From Muribaculaceae bacterium (GTDB lineage: Bacteria; Bacteroidota; Bacteroidia; Bacteroidales; Muribaculaceae), in the NCBI GenBank assembly GCA_022509165.1, contig JAFLTT010000002.1, positions 218,794-282,793 of the forward strand: a DNA stretch of 64,000 nucleotides, read 5' to 3'. Made by a program: the position numbers and the translations under genes. How positions within the stretch are numbered: position 1 is the stretch's first letter; every line of letters begins with the position of its first letter. This document shows positions 24,619 through 35,125 of the stretch, piece by piece. The notes under the pieces were generated by a model, which saw nothing but the letters and a program-made list of their open reading frames with translations, ran no database searches and was not told the origin of the DNA.

Positions 24619-25940
24619 AAAAATACGATTCATATAAGGATTCCGGAATTGAGTGGATGGGTCAAATCCCCAGCCATTGGAAAATAATGCCAATAAAACA
24701 CATTAAATCAAAAGAAGAATTTGCTTTTGTTGATGGCCCTTTCGGGTCTAATTTAAAATCAGAACATTACATTGAAAATGGGGACGTATATGTTATTGAA
24801 AGTGGTTTTATAACTACAGGTAAATTTTTATTTAAAAAATTTAAAACCATATCTCTTTCCCATTTTGAAACTATAAAAAGAAGCTCATGTAAGGAGGGGG
24901 ATATAATAATAGCAAAAATAGGTTTTAATTTTGGTATGTGTGCAGAGCTTCCTAAATTAGATAAAGAAAGTGTAGTTTCTGGTAATTCATTAAAGATTAC
25001 GTTAGACCACAATCTATTATTGAATCAAATATTTATTGATTTAATGAATCTTGCAAAAAATAAAAATGCATATATAGGTTTAGTACAAGAAACCGCACAA
25101 CCAGCTTTATCATTATCAGGTTTAAATAATTTTAAACTTTCGGTTCCACCTCTTTCCGAGCAGAAAATGATTGCGGATTATCTGGATAGGAAATGCAGAG
25201 AGATTGATGCGGCAGTTGCGAAGGTTGAAAAGGAATTGGAGTTACTTGATGAATTGAAGCAAAGCGAGATTTCAAAAGCTGTAACCAAAGGCCTTAATCC
25301 AAATGTATCATTCAAACCCTCCGGCATCGATTGGATTGGCCAAATCCCCAGCCATTGGGAAATTATAAAGGTTAAACATAAATACAAGATGTTAACTGGA
25401 TTTACTCCTGCAACCAAGACTCCGGAATATTATGACAAGGAAAATGGCTATATTTGGATTACAATAGGAGATATGAATTCTGAAGAGATTGTTGATTCTA
25501 TTAATAAAATTAGTTTTAAATATATCTCAGAGTTTATGCCAGAAATTTCTCCTAAAGGATCTTTGTTATATAGTTTTAAATTATCAGTGGGACAAGTGGC
25601 ATTTTGTGGGAAAGATATGTATACTAATGAAGCAATAGCTACTTTTTTACAAAACCCTGAGATTGATCTTAAGTTTTTAAAATATAGCTCTAATTTAATA
25701 ATAAACAATGCTAATATTAATATTTATGGAGCTCCCATAATGAATCAAGAATTAATAAAAAATGCTCCAATTGTTTTTCCTCCTCTTTCAGAACAGAAAG
25801 AGATTGCGGATTATTTGGATAGAAGATGTGGAGAGATTGATTCTCTTAAAGAGAAATTGAAGCAGAAGAGGGAGAAACTTCAGGAACTCCGCCAATCTCT
25901 CATTTCAGAAGTTGTAACCGGCAAAAGAAAAGTCATTTAA
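24615..25940 (+). CDS. hsdS: Type I restriction specificity subunit HsdS
   Basis: The 441-residue protein has two target recognition domains in the standard repeat build. Each half begins with a near-identical segment (GIEWMGQIPSHWKI near residue 9, and GIDWIGQIPSHWEI near residue 239) and ends with PPLSEQK.IADYLDR.C.EID followed by a coiled coil. The repeats have normal base composition, but both TRDs (about 24690-25140 and 25380-25780) are much richer in A+T, which is common where TRDs are exchanged by recombination. The recognition sequence cannot be predicted. Confidence 0.93.
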   Translation: MKKYDSYKDSGIEWMGQIPSHWKIMPIKHIKSKEEFAFVDGPFGSNLKSEHYIENGDVYVIESGFITTGKFLFKKFKTISLSHFETIKRSSCKEGDIIIAKIGFNFGMCAELPKLDKESVVSGNSLKITLDHNLLLNQIFIDLMNLAKNKNAYIGLVQETAQPALSLSGLNNFKLSVPPLSEQKMIADYLDRKCREIDAAVAKVEKELELLDELKQSEISKAVTKGLNPNVSFKPSGIDWIGQIPSHWEIIKVKHKYKMLTGFTPATKTPEYYDKENGYIWITIGDMNSEEIVDSINKISFKYISEFMPEISPKGSLLYSFKLSVGQVAFCGKDMYTNEAIATFLQNPEIDLKFLKYSSNLIINNANINIYGAPIMNQELIKNAPIVFPPLSEQKEIADYLDRRCGEIDSLKEKLKQKREKLQELRQSLISEVVTGKRKVI

Positions 25941-25952
25941 AGATTTAAAGTT

Positions 25953-28900
25953 ATGATGGCAGACAACGAAACCAAGTTTGAAGAACATATAGAGAAGGCT
26001 TTACTCACTTCTCCACTTTATATATCCCGCAAGCCGGGAGATTTCGATATCAAGCACCGAGTTGATACCGGTATGCTGCATAAATTCATGCAGGCTCAAC
26101 CAGATCAGTGGGCTAAGATGATTCGAAGATTCGGAAGCGATGACGCAGCAATGGAGGCAGTTGTCAAAGATTATAACTCTAAATTAGACAATGGTCATTC
26201 GTTGGCTGATATCCTTCGTAAGGGGCTTAAGATTCAAGGCGTTCATCTAAAACTTATGCAACCTAAACCGACTCTTGCCGGAGAAGACTCGGCTTTGCAT
26301 GAACTTTATCTCGCAAACAAGTTTGCCGTTGTGCGTCAGATGAAATATTCCCTTGACAAGATTGACAAGAACAATGAACTTGATCTGACAATTCTTCTCA
26401 ACGGTTTCCCGATTATCACTGCCGAACTGAAAAACGAAGGAACCGGTCAGAATTACACTAATGGTATCTATCAATATCGTCATGACAGGGATCCAAAGAA
26501 CCCGATGTTGAAAACTGCATTGGTTCATTTCGTTGTTGACAACAATTACGCCTTCATGACAACTCATTTGAATGGTGAGGAAACAGCCTTTCTTCCGTTT
26601 AATATTGATTCAGTGAATCCACAGGTGGAAGGTGATTATGCTACAAGTTATCTATGGCGAGAAATCTGGCAAGCAGACTCGCTTCTCAATATAATAAATC
26701 ATTTCATAAAGGCTGTAAACAAAGACGGCAAAACCATTACATTTTTCCCTCGTTATCATCAGTTGAGAGTGGTAAGAAATCTGGTGGATTGGGTACAGAA
26801 AGACGGCCCCGGCCACAACTATCTCATCGAGCATTCAGCCGGAAGCGGTAAAACCAAATCGATGGCTTGGCTGGCTCATCAATTAGTTAACCTTGTAAAT
26901 CCTGACAAAACACCTGTTTTCGATTCCATAATAATGGTGACAGACCGTATTGTGCTCAATGCCAATATGGCAGACGATGTGAACGCCTTCGCTTCAGAGG
27001 CCGGAGTGGTTAAGGATATCCGCAGGGGCAGCAAGAAACTTGCAAAGGCAATTGATGAAGGTGGCCGAATTATAGTAAGTACGGTTCAAAAATTCAGTTA
27101 TGCTCTCAATGAACTGAAAAGAGACAAGCACCGCAATTATGCAGTCATAATAGACGAAGCACACACCGCAATCGGTAACGAGAGTGCAAAGGATATTGTG
27201 AATGCCCTTTCAACGGATACTGACATCAAGAAAGCACTTGAAGATGTAGATCCCGACATCGACGGTAGCGAAATGGATGCTCTGATGGCTTATATGCAAA
27301 CAATGAGAAGGCAAATGGATCATATAAGCTACTTCGCTTTCACGGCTACACCCAAGGATAAGACTTATGCTCTATTTGGCAAGAAGACCCCTGAGGGGTA
27401 TGTCGCCCATGATTATTATACCATGAAGCAGGCCATAGATGAGAAGTTTATCCTCGATGTGCTACGAAACTACACCACCTATAAGACAATGTTTGAATAT
27501 GTGGAAAAGAATAAACCGCATAAAACCATGGCAATGTCAACAGAAGGAGTTGCAACGGCTGCAGAGGGGGAAGAAGAGGAGAAATTCGGAGAGAAAAAAT
27601 CGGTAGCCCTGATCCTGAAAAAACTGAATTCCGAACCGGAAAACATGACACTGAAGGCTCGGCTTGCACTTCAATATTTCATGGATCATACAAGGCATAA
27701 GATTGGAGGTAAGGCAAAAGCAATGTTTGTAAGCGACAGCCGGGCATCGGCAGTTAAATACAAGAAAATATTTGATGATCTTCTGAAGAATGAATATAAC
27801 GATGAATTCAAGACCTTGGTGGCTTTCTCAGGTGAAGTGGAGCTGGAAGACGGAACAAAATACACCGAAGACCGTATGAATGGTTGGGGAATCAAAGATG
27901 ACAAGATTAGAGAAACATTCGATACACCCGATTACAGGATTCTGATTGTAGCGGACAAGTTTCAGACCGGCTTCGACCAGCCTTTACTACATACAATGTT
28001 TGTTGACAAGATGTTGGGCGGGATCCAATGTATCCAGACTCTCTCCCGACTTAATCGCTGTTACGACAAGAATGGTATCAAGAAGGAAGATACAATGGTG
28101 ATTGACTTCAGAAATGATGCCGAGGCTGTTCAAAAGGCCTTCCAAAAATATTACCAAACAACAATCCTCACGGGAGAAGTCGATACACAAAGATTATATA
28201 CATTGCTCGATGACTTGAAAGCTTTCAAGATCTATAATGACGAAGAAAGAGACAGGGTTGTTGAAGCAATGATGAATGATGATGTTCCAACGGCAGTCTC
28301 AATTTGCAATCAGATTGTGAAAGAAAGGGAAACTCCTTTGACCAATGACGACAAGGATAAATTCCGCAAGCTTGTTAATCGATATATTCGCAGTTACGGT
28401 TTCATGGCCCAATTGCTGACCTATTGTGACCAGGATCTGGAAAGAGAATACATCTTTCTACGTACCCTTTATCCAAGGCTTCAATATACAAAGGAAACTC
28501 TACCGATGGAAATCTTAGACAGGGTTGATTTGAACAAGCTGCGGTTACAGATGATTCAGGAAGGTACAATCAAGTTGGAGGATGAGGATGCCGAATTGAA
28601 ATCTTCCAGAATCGGTGATGTAAAGGCACCGTTAGAAGATGAAAAAAGAAGCCTGAAAGAGATATTGGATATTGTCAATGAACCCTACAAAGGTTTTCTT
28701 GATGATCATGATATCGTGTTGCGTCCATTGACAGAAAGGATTCAGATGGATGAAACCATCAATGAGGCTGTGAGAAGCGGTAACTCATACGGAGTGCTTA
28801 GGGAGTTATTCTCTGAGAGAGCCAAGGATTTGGTTCTTGACATGAGCGAGAAAGGTATCGATCTGTTTGAAGAATTTGAAAATGACACTCCTTTTGCACA

Positions 28901-29534
28901 TGAATATATCCGGGGAATCCTTGATATGGCAATAGCCAATAATAGCCGTGGCAATATCGAACTAGATCTGCACCGGTTGGCCGATAAGATTGTGGAAGAG
29001 ATAAAGGCTGATTTCCTTCCATTGGCTCAGTACTTAAGAAGTCCTGAAGAAATTGCCGAGACCTTAATAAATGTAATACAAAAAAGAATCAGCAAATCAA
29101 ACCTCAACGGAACCAACGACCTATTGATAAACTCGTTCAATCAACTACTTTGCAACGAGAACCTTTCTGAACTTGACCGAAGGGTGCATTTCAATACATT
29201 GGTTGGAAAGTATGAACCATTCTTGAAAAAACTATACTGGCTTATAAATAACCGAGAACTCACAGACAAAAATGGTTCTGCTGAGAGTGCAACTATAGGA
29301 GACTGCGTATTTGGATTTGAATGTCTGAAAGGTTTAAAATACAATACGGATTACAAGTATGCCAAATTCAAGAATTATCTTGCAAAAGTGAGAGAATGGA
29401 GAAATGAGGAGGCTCACGGAGCTCCGGAAATTACAGACAGCGAACTGCGTAATGCCGTGCATATCCTTGTTGCAATGTATGGCTATGTAGTTGCAAATAC
29501 CATCACAGACCTTGAAATGAATAATGCTATCTGA
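25953..29534 (+). CDS. hsdR: Type I restriction endonuclease subunit HsdR
   Basis: The protein has 1193 residues (starting MMADNETKFEE; the second ATG at 25956 is equally possible). The N-terminal nuclease has LDLTILLNGFPIITAELKN (about 141-159), the D..ExK of a PD-(D/E)XK domain. The SF2 motor has HSAGSGKTKSMAW (about 291-303, Walker A), IIDEAHTAIG (about 397, DEAH box), SYFAFTATPKDKTY (motif III), FVSDSRASAVKYK and DKFQTGFDQPLLHTMFVDK (motifs V/VI). The C-terminal 350 residues are helical and should bind HsdM. It begins 12 bases after hsdS. HsdR translocates and cleaves DNA far from the site. Confidence 0.95.
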   Translation: MMADNETKFEEHIEKALLTSPLYISRKPGDFDIKHRVDTGMLHKFMQAQPDQWAKMIRRFGSDDAAMEAVVKDYNSKLDNGHSLADILRKGLKIQGVHLKLMQPKPTLAGEDSALHELYLANKFAVVRQMKYSLDKIDKNNELDLTILLNGFPIITAELKNEGTGQNYTNGIYQYRHDRDPKNPMLKTALVHFVVDNNYAFMTTHLNGEETAFLPFNIDSVNPQVEGDYATSYLWREIWQADSLLNIINHFIKAVNKDGKTITFFPRYHQLRVVRNLVDWVQKDGPGHNYLIEHSAGSGKTKSMAWLAHQLVNLVNPDKTPVFDSIIMVTDRIVLNANMADDVNAFASEAGVVKDIRRGSKKLAKAIDEGGRIIVSTVQKFSYALNELKRDKHRNYAVIIDEAHTAIGNESAKDIVNALSTDTDIKKALEDVDPDIDGSEMDALMAYMQTMRRQMDHISYFAFTATPKDKTYALFGKKTPEGYVAHDYYTMKQAIDEKFILDVLRNYTTYKTMFEYVEKNKPHKTMAMSTEGVATAAEGEEEEKFGEKKSVALILKKLNSEPENMTLKARLALQYFMDHTRHKIGGKAKAMFVSDSRASAVKYKKIFDDLLKNEYNDEFKTLVAFSGEVELEDGTKYTEDRMNGWGIKDDKIRETFDTPDYRILIVADKFQTGFDQPLLHTMFVDKMLGGIQCIQTLSRLNRCYDKNGIKKEDTMVIDFRNDAEAVQKAFQKYYQTTILTGEVDTQRLYTLLDDLKAFKIYNDEERDRVVEAMMNDDVPTAVSICNQIVKERETPLTNDDKDKFRKLVNRYIRSYGFMAQLLTYCDQDLEREYIFLRTLYPRLQYTKETLPMEILDRVDLNKLRLQMIQEGTIKLEDEDAELKSSRIGDVKAPLEDEKRSLKEILDIVNEPYKGFLDDHDIVLRPLTERIQMDETINEAVRSGNSYGVLRELFSERAKDLVLDMSEKGIDLFEEFENDTPFAHEYIRGILDMAIANNSRGNIELDLHRLADKIVEEIKADFLPLAQYLRSPEEIAETLINVIQKRISKSNLNGTNDLLINSFNQLLCNENLSELDRRVHFNTLVGKYEPFLKKLYWLINNRELTDKNGSAESATIGDCVFGFECLKGLKYNTDYKYAKFKNYLAKVREWRNEEAHGAPEITDSELRNAVHILVAMYGYVVANTITDLEMNNAI

Positions 29535-29546
29535 AATCTCAAAATT

Positions 29547-30293
29547 ATGAAGTGTTTATCGGTACAACAACCATGGGCAAGTTTGATTTGCTCCGGTGTA
29601 AAAGATGTTGAAAACCGCTCTTGGATACCTAAAGAGAATCCTGGAAGAATCCTTATAAATGCAGGTAAAGTTAAAAGAACAGCGGAAAGTTTATCTCTTT
29701 ATTACGATGTAATAATATGCAATGCCATAAACAATGGATTCTTACCTAAATATCAGGATATGCCATTAGGTGCGATTATTGGCTATGCTGATATAATTGG
29801 TTTTGATGAAAACAGTGATTCTATTTGGGCTGGTGACAAAACGGAGCATGGTTCTGAATGGAAATGGAGGTTGGGAGAAGTAGGATTGTTTAATGAACCG
29901 ATACCTTCAAAGGGGAAGTTGGGTCTATATGATGTTGAAGATATTAACCCCGACAGTCTCCCGGAGGTTATAAATTTCCCTGAGATGAAAAGAGAAGGTA
30001 AAATACTATATATGCCCGTAAGTGAAGAAATTTTCAACAAACTTGACATTGATAAATTATTCTTCTATTATCTGACTGGGAACAATATAGACATATTCTG
30101 TGATGAGGAGCTTAATCCCATTGATACAGAAAAGATTATCTTTATTGAATCAAAATCGGGTAAGTTAAAAGAAATGGAAGTCATAGATTCATGGGTTTAT
30201 CAGAGTGGAGATGATGGAGAGAAGCCAATAATTTATTATGACCCTTGGGGAAACGAATTATATCAGACTTCAATAAATTTTGAATTGAAATAA
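29547..30293 (+). CDS. ASCH domain protein
   Basis: The 248-residue protein opens with MKCLSVQQPWASLICSGVKD and VENRSWIPKENPGRILINAG, then PLGAIIGYADIIGF, which are the defining motifs of the ASCH (PUA-like beta-barrel) fold. ASCH proteins are thought to bind modified bases or RNA; a few are nucleases or amidohydrolases. The C-terminal 100 residues (from about LPEVINFPEMKREGK) are not recognised. It starts 12 bases after hsdR and precedes the helicase genes by about 43 bases, so it is part of the same operon. A role as base reader for the defence genes is a guess. Confidence 0.8.
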   Translation: MKCLSVQQPWASLICSGVKDVENRSWIPKENPGRILINAGKVKRTAESLSLYYDVIICNAINNGFLPKYQDMPLGAIIGYADIIGFDENSDSIWAGDKTEHGSEWKWRLGEVGLFNEPIPSKGKLGLYDVEDINPDSLPEVINFPEMKREGKILYMPVSEEIFNKLDIDKLFFYYLTGNNIDIFCDEELNPIDTEKIIFIESKSGKLKEMEVIDSWVYQSGDDGEKPIIYYDPWGNELYQTSINFELK

Positions 30294-30336
30294 AATAGAA
30301 TTTACAGTAAAGAATAAATTTAATTTCTTGAGTAAA

Positions 30337-33300
30337 ATGGCAAAAACTAAAAGAGAACAAATGCTTTTTGATGAATTACACAATATTCGTGTTAATCAAT
30401 CAAAAGTTATTAATAGTTTCGCCATGCGTGGCATTAAACAAAGTGTTATCGATTTATATAATCAAAAAGCACATTTTCTTTATGAATTATTGCAGAATGC
30501 AGATGACGCAAAGGCCGGTAATGTGACTTTTGAATTATATAAAGATCATTTAGTCTTCAGACATAATGGTTCTATTCGTTTTACTATATCAGAAGAGAAA
30601 GAAAATGCCAAACCCTATGGACATATAAATGCTATAACAGCCATTGGTTTTTCAGGAAAACAAAGTGAGGAAGATGAAGGTAATAAAATAGGTAAATTTG
30701 GTATAGGCTTTAAAGCCATTTACCAATATAGTAGTACTCCCGAAATTTATAATGACAAATTCTGTTTTAAGATTGAGAATTTTGTAATACCTGTTTTACT
30801 AAATAAGGATTATAATGGTAGACAAAAAGGAGAAACAATATTTATTTTCCCTTTTGATAATCCTAAATTCGCTTATAATGATATCAAGCAAAAATTAGTA
30901 GAATTGGATAATCCAGTTTTGTTTTTAAGAAATTTATATTCAGTAAAAATTATAATAGAGGGCAAATACTTTGGGACATATTTAAAAACTATTAAATATT
31001 CTGCAACTCATGGAGATATTGAGCATTCTTTGATTGAATTAAATTATCCAAATAAGAATCAGTTATTGCACTTATTTACCCACGAAATTGAAATAAATGG
31101 TGAATGTAAAGAAAATTATTTTATTTCAGTGGGTTATTTTTTAACGGAAGAAGACAAACTTGATATCTCACGAAGACCAAATATTTTTTGTTTCTTTCCA
31201 ACATCTGAAAAAATAGGTGAAGTCTGTTGTATATGTCATGCGCCTTTTGAGCTTGTAAATAATAGACAACAATTAAAAGAAACAACACTTAATAAAAATT
31301 TAAAAGGAATGCTTGCAGAAATAGCAGCAAAAGCTCTTCCGATTCTGCGGGATTATTATTTACAAAAGAAAAAAAGAATTTTTAATAGTAATATCATAAA
31401 GTTAATTCCCAAAGAAAGATATAGAGTATACTGGGGATTTAACGATGAAGAAGATGATGATCAAATATTCAGAAAAAAATATATTGATATAATCAGACAT
31501 TCTCCATTATTATTATCGGATAAAAATCAATATATTCTGCCTCAATATTTATATGTAGCTTCGTCTAAAGCTTTAAGTAATCTTATTGATGATTTACAAT
31601 TGAAATATTTATTTGGGAATAATGCTTCCCAGGTATCACATAGTATACGAGAATTTGCTAATAAGAATGAAGGAATAAACTCTCTTCTAACTTCGCAATT
31701 AAAAGTTAATGATTTAACAATTATTAACTTTTTAGAGAAAATAAATGACAAATTCATGGATACCCAAACCTATGATTGGGTAAAAAGACTATACAATTAT
31801 TTACATAAAAATGAACACGAAGCGTGGGATTTAAGTAGTGGGGAAGAATTTGTAAATTATATCGCTTTATTATCTCCTATAGTTAAAACTTCAACTGGGG
31901 AATGGATAGCACCATTTAATGAAAACGGGAATCAACAAGTGTATTTACCTATTAAGGGGAATAAGGATGATCATTATAGATTTGTTAATGAAGAATACTT
32001 AAAAGAAGATATTACAAGAAATTTTATAAAAGCAATTGGAATAACTGCTCCCGATTCCTGGGCTTTTATCAATTCGGTAATATTCAAGAAATGTAACGAA
32101 GATAATATATCTGATGAAGACATTAAAGAGTATTTTGAATTTATATACCTATATATTAGAGATCTTGAGGGAACAGAGAAAGAAGAAAAAATAGAGGAAA
32201 TAAAAAATAATTTTGTAGTCAGTGTAAGTAAAGATTCGTTTTCACGTTTAACCGAAGTTATATATTATGACGACGCTCACTTAAAAGAATTTCTTAGAGA
32301 TAATGATGTTGAATTTATTTATTCTCCAGACTATGGAGATTTCCGAAAGAAATACCATAGTGAGGAATATATAGCTTACCTTAAAGATTTAGGTATTAAG
32401 TTTTCTCCGCAGATAAAAAAAATTGAATCAAAAGTTTGGCATTTTTATGGTGAGAAAAAGAAATTTGATATACCCTCATACAGTACGGATAATTATATCG
32501 TAGATTATCAAATGACAGGGTTAAAGGATTATATAACAAGTCCGACTAAGACTTATGTATCGTCACTTGCTCTTTGGAATTGGTTATTAGCGTTAAATCT
32601 AAAAGAATATCGCTATGCAAGAGCTCGATATAAATACTATTCATGGCATCATTTAGCACCGGTAAATTCTGATTTATACGATAATTTGATGAAGAAATGG
32701 ATAGTATTGAAGGATGGTAAAACTTATTCTCCCAGTGAACTATTTTTAGAAGATCTTGAAAAGTCAGATTATCCAATCAATGATTCTATTATTGAATTTT
32801 TGAGTTTGAAAAAAAGGGAACGAGATAAAGAAGAACGTGGATTGACAGAGGAAGAAGAATCTAAATATCAATTGGGACGCATTGCTTCTGAATACGGCAT
32901 TACAGAAGAAAAACTAATTAAAATTCTAGAAGAAGAGAAAAAGAAGGAGGCTCTTGCTTCATTAAATAACGGGACTCTGGATTTAGAGGAAAAGAAAAAA
33001 GGCAATATTGAGCTCCAAGAGTCGGATAATAAAAATCGTTTGATTGAAAAATCAAAGAGGAAAGAAAGCAAGGAATTAAAAGGTTCGGATTTCGATTCTC
33101 CGGATAATGAAAGGGCTAAATCTTCAAATAGGACCCAGACTCAAAATAAAAAGAGTATAGAAGATATCCTTAATGGGTTTGAAGAAAAAGCAAAGATACA
33201 AAAGGAAGAATTAGAAAAAGTTGCCAGTATACGTGAAAGAATAGAATCTGCTCCTAAATATTCATATGAATGGCTAACTTCTTTGATGGAACTTGAAGTA

Positions 33301-35079
33301 CAATCACAGGGGACTAGTGGAGCTTCAGGTAAAAAAGCTCTTTATATATCATTTGATGCAATAAATTTCAGCTCAAAAGATGAGCAAATATTGATTTTAT
33401 CGGAACCATCGCGTTATATTCCCGGAGTTTTAGAAGACATCGATTCTCTTCCGATTACTTTTGGTTTTAATAACGGCACTAATGAAAAATTCAGTTTTGA
33501 TTCAGCCAGTGTTAAGAATGATGCATTAATTCTAAAGAGTGGATTGAATAATAAAAAATCCGTTGATTTAATACGTAAAAATGTAAATCTGATAAGCCAT
33601 GCTTTCATAGAGGTAAATGAGCCTATCGATATTCTTAAGAATTGGCAAACAACAATAAATGGAATGGATCTTGAACCGGAGTTTTCTCTTAAAGAGTTTT
33701 TGAGAAATGATTTAGAATTTATATTCGGTCCTCCAGGAACAGGAAAGACTACCACACTTTCCAATAGAATAAACGGTCTCATACAAGAGGCTAAAGGTGA
33801 AATAAAAATTCTTGTTTTAGCTCCTACGAATAAGGCCTGTGATGTACTGACGAGGAAACTATTGGAAATAAGTGATGGTTCTGACGACTGGATTTGGCGT
33901 TTTGTAAAAACTGATGATCCTTATATAGAGGAGGAAGAATTAGTTTATGGAAGAGAAAGCCAATTAGGAAGGCAGAAAAAGGTATGTGTAATATCTACGA
34001 TTGAAAGATATGCCTTTGATGGTTTTAATGATGGAGATTTAAAATCTCTCGAATGGGATTATGTTTTCATTGATGAAGCCTCCATGATACCTTTATATAA
34101 GATACTGCCTCCCTTATATAATCCTGCCATCAAGAAAGTGATAATTTCCGGTGATCCATTTCAAATCGAGCCGATAGTAAATATTGATTTATGGAAAGGT
34201 GAAAATATCTATACAATGGTAAAGTTGGAAGACTTTGTAAATCCAAAAACAGAGCCATTTCCATTTAAAGTTACCCCCTTAATGACCCAGTATAGATCAA
34301 TCCCGTCAATTGGTGAACTTTTCAGCGGATATCTGTACGGAAGTAAATTATCTCATTATAGAAAATCATCAGATCATAGAATTTTAAATCTGGGAGTTTC
34401 AGAAAATCCCCTTAATGTTATTAGTTTCCCGGTGGACCGGGAATCTATCTTTGATTTGAAAAGATTGTCGGGTTCAAATATTCAAATTTATTCTGTCTTG
34501 TTTACCGTAGAATTTTTGAAATATTTGACAAAGAACCTTAAGAAGAATCATGCAGGTGAGCTAGTCAAGATAGGCATCATCAGTCCTTATTCTGCGGAAA
34601 TTCAGGCCATACAGAAAATATATAATCAAAGTTGTATCGCTGATGATAACATTGAGGTTGTCTTCGGTTCTGCACACGGTTTTCAAGGAGATCAGTGCGA
34701 TATTATAATCGCTGTTATTAATCCACCTGCGAGTGGCCTTAAGAGAGCTGCGGATATGACTTTTGTAAATAATAAAAACATCTTAAACGTGGCTATAAGT
34801 CGTGCTTCAGATTATCTTTTCTTACTTATTCCACAAAAAGATTACGAAAATTTTGACAGTCTTTATGAAATAAAGAAAATAGGGAAAAAGATGACTTCCT
34901 TAAAATGCTCTTTTTCAACCAGTGATAAAATAGAAAGTCTTATGTTTGGTAAGTCACATCACATTGAAAACAATACTTTCGTGACGAGCCATAAAATGAC
35001 AAATGTTTTCAACAATCCTTTCACCAAATACGAAATCCGAATTGACGAAAACGCTATCGATATTCAAATAAACTCATAA
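30337..35079 (+). CDS. Sacsin/HSP90-type ATPase fused to an SF1 (UPF1/DNA2-like) helicase; candidate defence gene
   Basis: Taking the ATG at 30337 (a TTG at 30328 is in frame), the protein has 1580 residues. The N-terminus is a GHKL ATPase of the sacsin type: FLYELLQNADDAKAG (about 45-59), then GKFGIGFKAIY (about 121). The middle 700 residues are unrecognised, with a charged coiled coil at about 830-970. The C-terminus is an SF1 helicase: FGPPGTGKTTT (about 1129), LAPTNKACDVL, FIDEASMIP (about 1243), SGDPFQIEPI, TQYRSIPSI, GSAHGFQGDQCDII (about 1446) and NVAISRASDYLFLL (about 1485). It sits in the hsd operon with a RecD-like helicase gene behind it. Confidence 0.8.
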   Translation: MAKTKREQMLFDELHNIRVNQSKVINSFAMRGIKQSVIDLYNQKAHFLYELLQNADDAKAGNVTFELYKDHLVFRHNGSIRFTISEEKENAKPYGHINAITAIGFSGKQSEEDEGNKIGKFGIGFKAIYQYSSTPEIYNDKFCFKIENFVIPVLLNKDYNGRQKGETIFIFPFDNPKFAYNDIKQKLVELDNPVLFLRNLYSVKIIIEGKYFGTYLKTIKYSATHGDIEHSLIELNYPNKNQLLHLFTHEIEINGECKENYFISVGYFLTEEDKLDISRRPNIFCFFPTSEKIGEVCCICHAPFELVNNRQQLKETTLNKNLKGMLAEIAAKALPILRDYYLQKKKRIFNSNIIKLIPKERYRVYWGFNDEEDDDQIFRKKYIDIIRHSPLLLSDKNQYILPQYLYVASSKALSNLIDDLQLKYLFGNNASQVSHSIREFANKNEGINSLLTSQLKVNDLTIINFLEKINDKFMDTQTYDWVKRLYNYLHKNEHEAWDLSSGEEFVNYIALLSPIVKTSTGEWIAPFNENGNQQVYLPIKGNKDDHYRFVNEEYLKEDITRNFIKAIGITAPDSWAFINSVIFKKCNEDNISDEDIKEYFEFIYLYIRDLEGTEKEEKIEEIKNNFVVSVSKDSFSRLTEVIYYDDAHLKEFLRDNDVEFIYSPDYGDFRKKYHSEEYIAYLKDLGIKFSPQIKKIESKVWHFYGEKKKFDIPSYSTDNYIVDYQMTGLKDYITSPTKTYVSSLALWNWLLALNLKEYRYARARYKYYSWHHLAPVNSDLYDNLMKKWIVLKDGKTYSPSELFLEDLEKSDYPINDSIIEFLSLKKRERDKEERGLTEEEESKYQLGRIASEYGITEEKLIKILEEEKKKEALASLNNGTLDLEEKKKGNIELQESDNKNRLIEKSKRKESKELKGSDFDSPDNERAKSSNRTQTQNKKSIEDILNGFEEKAKIQKEELEKVASIRERIESAPKYSYEWLTSLMELEVQSQGTSGASGKKALYISFDAINFSSKDEQILILSEPSRYIPGVLEDIDSLPITFGFNNGTNEKFSFDSASVKNDALILKSGLNNKKSVDLIRKNVNLISHAFIEVNEPIDILKNWQTTINGMDLEPEFSLKEFLRNDLEFIFGPPGTGKTTTLSNRINGLIQEAKGEIKILVLAPTNKACDVLTRKLLEISDGSDDWIWRFVKTDDPYIEEEELVYGRESQLGRQKKVCVISTIERYAFDGFNDGDLKSLEWDYVFIDEASMIPLYKILPPLYNPAIKKVIISGDPFQIEPIVNIDLWKGENIYTMVKLEDFVNPKTEPFPFKVTPLMTQYRSIPSIGELFSGYLYGSKLSHYRKSSDHRILNLGVSENPLNVISFPVDRESIFDLKRLSGSNIQIYSVLFTVEFLKYLTKNLKKNHAGELVKIGIISPYSAEIQAIQKIYNQSCIADDNIEVVFGSAHGFQGDQCDIIIAVINPPASGLKRAADMTFVNNKNILNVAISRASDYLFLLIPQKDYENFDSLYEIKKIGKKMTSLKCSFSTSDKIESLMFGKSHHIENNTFVTSHKMTNVFNNPFTKYEIRIDENAIDIQINS

Positions 35080-35125
35080 GAGGAATAAATAAAGAAATAG
35101 ATAGAATAATTATATTTCTAATAAT

